Positions 48,060 to 55,799 of a stretch of DNA of 64,000 nt are shown here, piece by piece. The translations under genes were made by a program, and so were the position numbers. Numbering within the stretch: position 1 is the stretch's first letter; each line of letters starts with the position of its first letter. The notes under the pieces were generated by a model. That model was not told the DNA's origin. It was given only the letters and a program-made list of their open reading frames with translations, and made no database searches. This DNA comes from Eledone cirrhosa (lineage: Eukaryota; Mollusca; Cephalopoda; Octopoda; Eledonidae): NCBI GenBank assembly GCA_964016885.1, contig OZ024746.1, forward strand, positions 100,796,089 through 100,860,088. The letters are read 5' to 3'.

Positions 48060-50444
48060 GTCAGCACTAACTTCTGGTGTGAGATGGTATGTCACCACTA
48101 ACTACTGCTGTTGTGAGATGTTATGTCACCACTAAGTGTTGTGAAATGGTATGTCACCACTAACATCTGCTGTTGTGAGATGGTATGTCACCACTAACTT
48201 TTGGTGTTGTGAGATGGTATGTCATCACTAACTTCTCATGTTGTGAGATGGTATGTCAGCACTAACTTCTCATGTTGTGAGATGGTATGTCAGCACTAAC
48301 TTCTGATGTTGTGAGATGGTATGTAACCACTAACTTCTGGTGTAGTGAGATGGTATGTCACCACTAACCTCTGGTGTTGTGAAATGGTATGACAGTACTA
48401 ACTTCTGGTGTTGTGAGATGTTATGTCTTCACTAACCTCTGGTGTTGTGAGATGGTATGTCAGCACTAACTTCTGGTGTTGTGAGATGTTATGACAGCAC
48501 TAACTTCTCATGTTGTCAGATGGTATGTCAGCACTAACTTCTGGTGTTGTGAGATGGTATGTCACAACTAACTTCTCATGTTGTGAGATGGTATGCCACC
48601 AATAACTTTTGGTGTTGTGAGATGTTATGTCAACACTAACTTTTGGTGTTGTGAGATGTTATGTCAACACTAACTTCTGGTGTTGTGAGATGGTATGTCA
48701 TCACTAACTTCTCATGTTGTAAGATGGTATGTCAGCACTAACTTCTGGTGTTGTGAGATGGTATGTCAGCACTAACATCTGGTGTAGTGAGATGGTATTT
48801 CACCACTAACATCTGGTGTTGTGAGATGTTATGTCACCACTAACTTCTGGTGTTGTGAGATTGTATGACAGCACTAACTTCTCATGTTGTGAAATGGTAT
48901 GCCACCACTAACTTTTGGTGTTGTGAGATTTTATGTCAACACTAACTTCTGGTGTTGTGAGATGGTATGTCTCCACTAACTTCTGGTGTTGTGAGATGGT
49001 ATGCCACCATTAACTTCTGATGGAGTGAGATGGTATGTCAGCACTAACTTCTGGTGTTGTGAGATGGTATGTCAGCACTAAATTCTTATATTGTGAGATG
49101 TTATGTTACAACTAACTTCTGATGTTGTGATATAGTATGTCACAACTAACTTTTGGTGTTGTGAGATGTTATGTCAACATTAACTTCTGGTGTTGTGAGA
49201 TGTTATGTCTTCACTATCTTCTGGTGTTGTGAGATGTTATGTCAGCACTAACTTCTGCTGTTGTGAGATGGTATGTCACCACTAACATCTGGTGTAGTGA
49301 GATGTTATGTCACCACTAACTTCTGGTGTTGTGAGATTGTATGACAGCACTAACTTCTCATGTTGTGAAATGGTATGTCACCACTAACTTTTGGTCTTGT
49401 GAGATGTTATGTTAACACTAACTTCTGGTGTTGTGAGATGGTATGTCACCACTAACTTCTGGTGTTGTGAGATGGTATGCCTCCACTAACTTCTGATGGT
49501 GTTAGATGGTATGTCAGCACTAACTTCTAGTGTTGTGAGATGGTATGTCAGCACTAAATTCTTATATTGTGAGATGTTATGTCCCAACTAACTTCTGATG
49601 TTGTGAGATGGTATGTCTTCACTATCTTCTGGTGTTGTGAGATGGTATGTCACAACAAATTTCTGGTGTTGTGAGATGTTATGTCAGCACTACCCTCTGG
49701 TGTTGTGATATGTTATGTCACCACTAACTTCTGGTGTTGTGAGATGGTATGTCACCACTAACTTCTCATGTTGCGAGATGGTATGTCACCACTAACTTCT
49801 GGTGTTGTGAGGTAGTATGTCAGCACTAACTTCTGGTGTAGTGAGATGTTATGTCGTCACTAACCTCTGGTGTTGTGAGATTGTATGACAGCACTAACTT
49901 CTCATGTTGTGAGGTGTTATGTCAGCACTAACTTTTGGTGTTGTGAGATGTTATGTCAACACTAACTTCTGGTGTTGTGAGATGGTATTTCAGCACTAAC
50001 TTCTCATGTTGTGAGATGGTATGTCATACTAAATTCTGGTGTTGTGAGATTGTATGACAGCACTAACTTCTCATGTTGTGAGATGGTATGTCACCACTAA
50101 CTTCTCATGTTGTGAGATGTTATGTCAGCACTAACTTCTGGTGTTGTGAGATGGTATGTCACCACTAACTTCTGCTGTTGTGAGGTGGTATGTCACCACT
50201 AACTTCTGGTGTTGTGAGATGTTATGTCAGCACTAACTTCTCATGTTGTGAGATGGTATGTCACCACTAACTTCTGCTGTTGTGAGGTGGTATGTCACCA
50301 CTAACATCTGGTGTTGTGAGATGTTATGTCAGCACTAACTTTTGGTGTTGTGAGATGGTATGTCACCACTAACTTCTGGTGTTGTGAGATGTTATGTCAC
50401 CACTAACTTCTGGTGTTGTGAGATGTTATGTCACCACTAACTTC
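48057..50444. repeat. 34-bp minisatellite, about 70 copies
   Basis: Monomer made of TGTCACCACTAAC, then TTCTGGTGTTGTGAGA, then TGGTA. Frequent variants are TCATGTTGTG for TGGTGTTGTG, GTTATG for GGTATG, and AGCAC or AACAC for ACCAC. It begins where the 22-bp array ends with no spacer, and the junction unit (CCTCTATATGTCAGCACTAAC) joins the two. The point-variant pattern is patchy; a longer block near 48880-49080 resembles 49340-49560. Confidence 0.95.
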
Positions 50445-50540
50445 ATAGCAATGTCATGGCTTATATCTTAAGTTTTAGATGCTTCAACTTATGTTTACAT
50501 CATTATTTTTCATACCAATTTATTTTATATTTTCTCTCAG

Positions 50541-50643
50541 GAAATTCAGAAAGTCTGGAAAACAGAAAAAAACTGTTTGGTGTGGAATACCCAGAGTATG
50601 TACCAATAATGCGAATAATATGAAATTGCATAGTACAGACGAT
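50541..50643 (+). CDS. Exon: polybasic juxtamembrane segment of the cytoplasmic tail
   Basis: A 103-bp exon with acceptor TTTTCTCTCAG and donor GTGAGT. Its first base completes the Trp codon of the previous exon. It then reads K-F-R-K-S-G-K-Q-K-K-T-V-W, continues through a Cys-containing stretch (C-G-I-P-R-V-C) and ends N-M-K-L-H-S-T-D-D in phase 0. The dense Lys/Arg cluster directly after the hydrophobic helix is the expected stop-transfer signal. The two cysteines near the membrane could be lipidation sites, which is only an inference. There is no start-like context or competing frame with comparable features. Confidence 0.83.
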
Positions 50644-50734
50644 GTGAGTCCCATTGATCCATGTAACCTTTTGCATTCAGTTTCTTATATTATACTTCCA
50701 AATGTAATAACTTTGTTTTAAATGTATTCATATC

Positions 50735-51020
50735 ATCATCAGCATCGCCGTTTTATATCCATTCCTCTACGCTAGCATCGGTTAGACAGGTTGTCCTGTT
50801 GTCAACAATGCCAGGTCGGCTGACCTTGCCTTGCTCATACAGAACTGATTCTGGCTTGATTTCTACAGCTGGATGCCCTTAACACCAACCTCATTTACAG
50901 TGAGTGCTGGGTGCTTTTTTCCGTGGTGCCTACATGTCCACTTTACAGTGTGGGCTGGGTGTTTTTTTGTCGTGACACCTCCACAATCACTTTACAGTGG
51001 GAGGGGTGTGTAGGCATATT
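50735..51020 (+). repeat. Cephalopod-type (CAT)n SINE, plus strand
   Basis: Starts ATCATCATCAGCATCGCCG, then TATATCCATTCCTCTACGCT in place of the family's TTAACGTCC...CCACGCT, then GGTTGTCCTG, GGATGCCCTTAACACCAACC and repeated CTTTACAGTG modules. The same modules occur on the minus strand at 52490-52832, which shows that both belong to one family. Confidence 0.85.
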
Positions 51021-51611
51021 GTCTATATTCTTCAGCTTAGGCCTGTACCCGCGGGATATCAGGTCTTCTATATTACTGCATAACACCATAGAGATTGGAA
51101 AATTAAAGCTGCATTTTCTTGTGTTTTTTCCATGCTAACATCATCTGAACAATAATTTTTTTTTTATATTTTCATTTATATAGCTTGTTAGATTGTATGA
51201 TTTATAGTTAGATTATCTTCTCTTTGAACTGTGCTGTTTGCTTGTTATTTTTTCTGTTAAGCTGACTGAGACAAGTTTAATAATACATTCTTTTAAGGCA
51301 CAAAATAATATACTGACTTATTTTAAACTCATCACCTTTGTCCCATAGATTCACCATCTCAATTATTCAAACACTCATCATAAAAATATTTATGAATTAC
51401 TATTGCAATAAGTAAAGGTTCTTTCTTGTGTGGACTCCATTGAAAAAGTGAAATGTCTAAATGAAGTTACATAACTTACCATAGAGTTAGCTATATATAC
51501 AAATGAGCATTTCCAACCAATGTTTCATATGCAAAAAACATATAAGCAATAGCTTATTCTTGTTTCAGTAAAGAGGAATAAATGTCACCAATGATGGATA
51601 CTATTCAGAAA
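51021..51611. other. Unique AT-rich intron sequence
   Basis: No repeat family or exon-like segment recognised. Composition is AT-rich with T runs. Confidence 0.6.
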
Positions 51612-52062
51612 CATCATTATCATCATCATCATTTTTCATCCGCTTTTCCCTCCTTGCAAGGGTGGGATAGGTCCTATTCAGCACAGCATCTCTCCACTTG
51701 TCACAGTCCTTTGTCATCTCCTCTGTGAGTTTCAGGAATCTGAGGTCTTCTCTCACCACCTCCGCCTATGTTTTTTGTGGTCTTCCTCTACTGCGTCTTC
51801 CTTCCACTGGGATTTCTTGGCACCCTCCATGCATATCACATGTCCATACCATCGCAGTCTTCTCTCTCACACTACAACTTATCCCTCTTATACACAGTTT
51901 CACTCTTAACTCATCTATGCTGGGTCGTTCACGCACATTGACATTGCACATCCAACGAAGCATGCTTGTGTCATTTCTCTCCAGCTGTTGCATATCCTCC
52001 GCAGTTGCTGCCCATGTCTCACTACCATACAGCATCACGCATCTCACACAGGCATCTTATAA
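51612..52062 (-). pseudogene. LINE reverse-transcriptase C-terminus, 5' truncated (RTE-like), minus strand
   Basis: The minus strand encodes the region after the polymerase domain of a non-LTR retrotransposon. The motifs are L-Y-G-S-E-T-W-A near the start, then M-L-R-W-M-C, then G-R-R-S-R-G-R-P-Q-K-T, an in-frame TAG where most relatives have Trp, and then the terminal W-R-D-A-V-L module. The frame ends in a run of Asp codons that is the (GATGAT)n tail of the element, at 51612-51635 on the plus strand. The copy is 5' truncated just beyond the L-Y-G-S-E-T motif, as is usual for LINEs. The RTE-like assignment comes from the tail motif and is moderate. It is not a host gene. Confidence 0.8.
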
Positions 52063-52169
52063 CCGGCTACTGAGATAGCTGTGACATGATAACAGCTTAA
52101 AATATTCATAGACTCTTGTATGTTTATTATACATGAACATATTGTATATATCTTTATATTGCCCTTCAG

Positions 52170-52483
52170 GCTATAACAGAGGAGTTCAAGACCGGCTGCC
52201 TATGGGAACTCCTATACGCAGATGATCTAACGCTCATAGCTGAATCAATGGGTGAACTAGAGAAGAAATTCCAAACATGGAAGCATGGCCTAGAATCAAA
52301 AGGCCTTAAAATTAACCTGTCTAAGACTAAAGTTCTAGTTTGTAGGAAGGAAAATAGGGCACTGGTCCCATCTGGGAAATGGCCATGATCAGTGTGTAGG
52401 AAAGGAGTAGGCAGAAACTCCATTTTATGTCCCAAATGCAAAGTATGGGTGCATAAAAGATGTAGTGGGATCACAGGTAAAAA
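52170..52483 (+). pseudogene. LINE reverse-transcriptase fragment with YADD box, plus strand
   Basis: An open frame from 52170 reads E-E-F-K-T-G-C-L-W-E-L-L-Y-A-D-D-L. The YADD is the metal-binding motif C of reverse transcriptases. It continues through L-K-I-N-L-S-K-T-K to a TGA at 52386. After the stop the same frame gives C-R-K-G-V-G-R-N-S-I-L-C-P-K-C and W-V-H-K-R-C-S-G-I, a small cysteine motif typical of this LINE group. Both ends are truncated, and the 3' end is joined to the SINE at 52490. A related copy lies in the opposite orientation at 53285-54110. Confidence 0.82.
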
Positions 52484-52832
52484 AAAATAATACACACCCG
52501 TCCCACTACCCCCACCCCATCCACACCACCCCTTTCGATGTAAAGTTATGTTGGTACCACAACATCCAGTCCAAAACAAATGAGGTCGTGTAGCTGTCAC
52601 GACAAAAAACACACAGTCCACGCTGTAATGTGGCCGTGTAGGTAACACGGTAAAAACCTCCCAGTCCACACTGTAAACGTGGTTGGTGTTAGGAAGGGCA
52701 TCCAGCCGTAGTAAACCCGCCAGACAGTCCTATATGAGCAAGACAACCAATCTTGCCTCAAGTGGGAAAATTCCCGTCCAAACCCATGCAAGCGTGGAAG
52801 ATGGACGTTAAACGATGATGATGATGATGATA
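52484..52832 (-). repeat. Cephalopod-type (CAT)n SINE, minus strand
   Basis: The right edge is CGTTTAACGTCC in reverse, followed by an (ATG)n run at 52815-52830. In reverse orientation it shows CCATGCAAGCGTGGAAG, GGGCATCCAGCCG and two CACTGTAA-type modules, matching the plus-strand copy at 50735. The left part carries a C-rich stretch (CCCACTACCCCCACCCC) after an A-run. Confidence 0.85.
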
Positions 52833-52960
52833 TACCTCTATTATGAACCAGTCTATGTAACTGATATTGCTAATAATTTAGCACATAATAATTATCTTAG
52901 TTTGTTCATAAATTACAAATATTTCTTTCTTTAAGGACATAACATTTCAATTATGGCCTT

Positions 52961-53172
52961 TGATAGAAAATTAGACATAACAATGACTAGTTCTGTTGAT
53001 AGAAAGTTAGACATGACTAATGACTAGTTCTGTTGATAGAAAGTTAGACATAACTAATGACTAGTTCTGTTGATAGAAAGGTAGACATAACTAATGACTA
53101 GTTCTGTTGATAGAAAGTTAGACATAACTAATGAGTAGTTCTGTTGATAGAAAGTTAGACATAACTAATGAC
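52961..53172. repeat. 37-bp minisatellite, about 5.5 copies
   Basis: The unit TTCTGTTGATAGAAAG followed by TTAGACATAACTAATGACTAG starts at 52991, 53028, 53065, 53102 and 53139 with exact 37-bp spacing and few substitutions. A partial unit precedes the first. Confidence 0.95.
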
Positions 53173-53284
53173 TTTCATAGACTGCTTTCATCCCATTTTT
53201 ACTCTGGAAACCACACTGTGTGCTCTTAGTGCTTATTTCTCCTGTGAATCTGCTACATACAAAGTGTATCTTCTCTGTTAATTT

Positions 53285-54110
53285 ACCTGTAATTCCATTG
53301 ATTACACTGTATGCAGCTTAAGAAGTTTCTACCACCCACTTTTCCATATATCAAACAAAGCCACTTTTCTGATGGTAACTGGTTCCTATCTTCTTTCCTA
53401 CCTAGCAGAGCTTTAGTCATTGCTAAGCTTTGTTCTAGGCCAAGCATGGGCAACCTTTTTCGAGAAGTGGATTGCATGAGATATGGTTCATCATCAAGCA
53501 AGCCGCAAGAGCTAATTTACATTTGTGTCCACATTAAAAATAGGGCGGTAACTCAGGTTGTTTTGATTTGTTTCCTCAGAATTTGTGCATGTTCTTTTCC
53601 TCGATCGTAAAAATGATAGAAAGATATATTACGACTGAAAAGTTGGGGTAAAAAAATCAAAGATTTCACTTAGGTGACTTAGGCGAGCCATTCAGAAAGC
53701 TTTGTGGGCCGCAGGTTGCCCATGGCTGTTTTAGGCCTTTCTATTCTAAGTGTTTCTTCTGTGCCTGAAACTAACTCTTCTACTGATTCATCTATAAGAA
53801 CTAGGTCATCAGTACACAAGAGTCTCCATGGATTGCTAGTCCTAAACTCCTCTGTTATGGCCTGGGGAATAATGATAACTGATAATGTTAACTGAGCCCT
53901 GAGGAACCCTGCTCCTGTACTTCTAATTCATCAATATACTTATTGCCAACTCTCAACTTACACAGCCCTCATGAGCCAGTCATCAACACTTAGCTTCTTT
54001 AGTGTCAACCAGATTACTGAGGATCCTGTCAAAACCCTTCTCTAGATCCACAAATGCTAGGTACAGAGTTTTAGTCTTAACTAAATCTTCTGCTTCAATT
54101 TTCTCTCAAG
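53285..54110 (-). pseudogene. LINE reverse-transcriptase fragment, minus strand, split by a MITE
   Basis: Read on the minus strand, about 54090 gives L-Y-L-A-F-V-D-L-E-K-G-F-D-R, motif A of the polymerase. A decayed stretch follows, then E-E-F-R-T-S-N-P-W and C-T-D-D-L-V-L where YADD is expected, so the motif C Tyr-Ala is lost. The frame breaks at the MITE (53441-53728). It resumes with a G-L-E segment and K-W-L...V-G-G-R-N-F plus a C-I-Q-C-N-Q-W cysteine motif, matching the same region of the plus-strand fragment at 52170. Several stops and shifts are present. It is a dead element of the same family in inverted orientation. Confidence 0.78.
53441..53728. mobile_element. hAT-like MITE, 288 bp, with 8-bp target duplication
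   Basis: The terminal inverted repeats CAAGCATGGGCAACC (left) and CAGCCATGGGCAACC (right, reverse complement) differ only near the tip. They are flanked by TTCTAGGC at 53433-53440 and TTTTAGGC at 53729-53736, a 7-of-8 match. An 8-bp duplication with CAG-type tips is the hAT signature. There is no transposase ORF, so it is non-autonomous. It interrupts the minus-strand LINE at 53285-54110 and is therefore younger than that insertion. Confidence 0.85.
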
Positions 54111-54214
54111 GAAGAAGATATCTTGGGTAATAACCGAAAGAATACAATCATGAATACAAGCAATTGAAATGGGATTCCTTTGAATGGTCTTTGGAGTAAC
54201 GTTACTTAATAGAG

Positions 54215-54440
54215 TGTGTAGCTCAGAGATCAGATTCACTCCAGGTTGTGATGCTACTTCTCCAAACTGAGAGATCATAGCCAGTGGTAGACCCCGGGCA
54301 AGATGGTTGGATAACATCCATGAGCTTGACTGGTCTTTTTGAGGATCCAGTTGGATCAATTGAAGATGGTTGCTTCTGACAGGACATGCTGGAAGGCATG
54401 CTTGAGGACTCTTTCCCCCACGACCCTCTCAGGAATAAGT
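54215..54440 (+). pseudogene. LINE C-terminal remnant, plus strand
   Basis: A short plus-strand frame reads W-I-T-S-M-S-L-T-G-L-F-E-D-P-V, and after a stop (TGA) R-T-C-W-K-A-C-L-R-T-L-S-P-T-T-L in a shifted frame. These resemble the last 50-70 residues of LINE ORF2 proteins. There are several breaks. Overlapping minus-strand ORFs of 80-92 codons have no recognisable features and are treated as shadows. Confidence 0.5.
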
Positions 54441-54595
54441 AAATAAGTATTAATTTCATGCACATCCTAGATCTTACTGAAATGTTTGTACTATCTAAAG
54501 CATCAAGTTTCTTGAGGTTTCATGATGAGTAGATCATAATGAAAGTTTTAAAAGGGCATTTATTCATATTGATATTTGTTACTTCTATTTTTCAG

Positions 54596-54676
54596 TCAAA
54601 CTATGGATACTCAAAACCAGATGATCTAGGAATGATAAACCCAGCATATGAAAGAGAGGAGAGCATTAAATTATAA
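54596..54676 (+). CDS. Last coding exon: cytoplasmic tail with NPAY motif, stop codon
   Basis: The coding part of the last exon starts after ACTTCTATTTTTCAG in phase 0, matching the end of the previous exon. It reads S-N-Y-G-Y-S-K-P-D-D-L-G-M-I-N-P-A-Y-E-R-E-E-S-I-K-L and ends at TAA (54674-54676). N-P-A-Y fits the NPxY motif bound by PTB domains and clathrin adaptors in LRP, integrin and MEGF-type receptors, and the Y-G-Y upstream offers further tyrosines. The visible cytoplasmic tail is therefore about 60 residues over two exons. With a membrane-proximal EGF repeat, this suggests an endocytic, adhesion or signalling receptor. The family cannot be named from this part alone; LRP-like, MEGF-like or a mollusc-specific EGF receptor are all possible. 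Confidence 0.87.
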   Translation, partial: SNYGYSKPDDLGMINPAYEREESIKL

Positions 54677-55004
54677 ATAGTTTGGCCAATAGAGATGGTA
54701 AAATTGTATCTAAAGATATGTAATCAACAATTCTAGAACTACATTCTTCACACAAGTAGTTTATATAGTAATCATACAATTACAAAAAATTATAATATTG
54801 AACAATAATCATCATTGATCAAATTTTAAATTTGTAAACTTTTGATTTGATTTTAATTATATTAGTGACAATAACTTTACTGTTGTCTTAATTTTGAATA
54901 CTGTACAATATACATACATACATTTACACATAAACAAAAATACATAAACACACATAAATATATTCTATGAGTAGCTTAAATTTTTTTTTATTAATTAATG
55001 ATTT

Positions 55005-55020
55005 GGGGGGGGGGGGGGGG
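55005..55020 (+). other. Homopolymer of 16 G
   Basis: Unbroken G16 followed by TTTGTTTGTTTTG, inside the inferred 3' UTR. Such a run can form a G-quadruplex in RNA, but its length is also error-prone in sequencing and assembly. Confidence 0.9.
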
Positions 55021-55310
55021 TTTGTTTGTTTTGTGCAATACAATATTACAATCACTCATGGTAAATGTGTAGTCACTGACAAGAAATGGTGGTATTGAGA
55101 AAACTAAACTAAAAAGACATATTCGTGGATAACCATGTATTGAATTATCCCATAAAAGATCAAAAGTGCACCTTGGCAACCTATTATCACATTTTGAAGT
55201 CGAAAACTCCACCTTTATGATTGCTCATTTATATTACACCTGTGTAATGTGATGAACAAGAAAGCTATGATAGGTATTGTTGCAGATGCCTAAGTAACTC
55301 TGGCCACCAC

Positions 55311-55316
55311 AATAAA
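55311..55316 (+). promoter_or_regulatory. Candidate proximal poly(A) signal
   Basis: AATAAA about 635 bp after the stop codon of the host gene, followed by a T/G-containing stretch (GTCTACTGTCTGGTTTTAG). Confidence 0.45.
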
Positions 55317-55612
55317 AGGTCTACTGTCTGGTTTTAGTTCACCGAAGCAGAATTATCAATTTAAGTTTGAAAAGACAACAAAGAAAGAGAGAGAAGAAAA
55401 ACAAAGAGAAAATGAGGTAAAAAAAGCAGGCTGGCCAGAAATTATCAAGTCTGTGTGCACACATACACACACACACACGTATGTGTAATTAATATTTTTG
55501 TAAGTGAAAAAGAGAAAAAAGAAAGATATATTATTAATTACATAACATATCATAATTGATTTGAAGAACTTCCTTAGTTTGATATTTTAACATTTTGTAA
55601 ATTATATTTGAA

Positions 55613-55618
55613 AATAAA
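55613..55618 (+). promoter_or_regulatory. Candidate distal poly(A) signal
   Basis: AATAAA followed within 40 bp by GTGTTTTATTCTCC and then TTTTGTGTTCTTTTC, a GU/U-rich downstream element. This makes it the better of the two candidates. Confidence 0.55.
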
Positions 55619-55799
55619 ATATTTGCAGTGTTTTATTCTCCTAGTGACTTTTGTGTTCTTTTCAGTTCCCTGTAACTCTAATTTCTACAAGCTGTAAATA
55701 CTTAGTATTAGACAGGATTTCATATATTGATTTAATGTAAAGTGTTGGGGAGCTATTCCATAAACCCATTGTTGGTCTTGAATTCTAATGCTTTATGGA

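Larger units (their letters stand above)
45913..50540 (+). other. Intron between transmembrane and cytoplasmic exons
   Basis: Begins GTAAAT and ends TTTTCTCTCAG. Almost all of it (46148-50444) consists of two abutting minisatellites. The remainder at each end is unique sequence with no extra exon seen. It joins codon phase 2 to phase 2. Confidence 0.8.
50644..54595 (+). other. Intron before the last coding exon
   Basis: Begins GTGAGT and ends ACTTCTATTTTTCAG. It contains two inversely oriented SINEs of one family, three or four LINE fragments in both orientations, a hAT-like MITE and a 37-bp minisatellite. Some inserted elements carry their own reverse-transcriptase fragments, none of which fits the host reading frame. 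Confidence 0.78.
54677..55630 (+). other. 3' UTR of the EGF/TM/NPAY gene
   Basis: AT-rich, non-coding sequence after the stop. Candidate poly(A) signals AATAAA lie at 55311-55316 and 55613-55618, so two transcript ends are possible. It includes a 16-G run (55005-55020) and a short (CA)n stretch near 55463. The ORFs on the opposite strand here are low-complexity and not supported. Confidence 0.65.

Noticed and set aside
51698..52078. 126-codon plus-strand ORF
   Set aside because: It is the antisense shadow of the minus-strand LINE fragment, which shows recognisable conserved residues.
52157..52390. Possible extra host exon after CCCTTCAG at 52169
   Set aside because: The AG is preceded by a pyrimidine stretch, but the frame that follows is a reverse-transcriptase fragment and ends in a stop. 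No phase-compatible donor follows.
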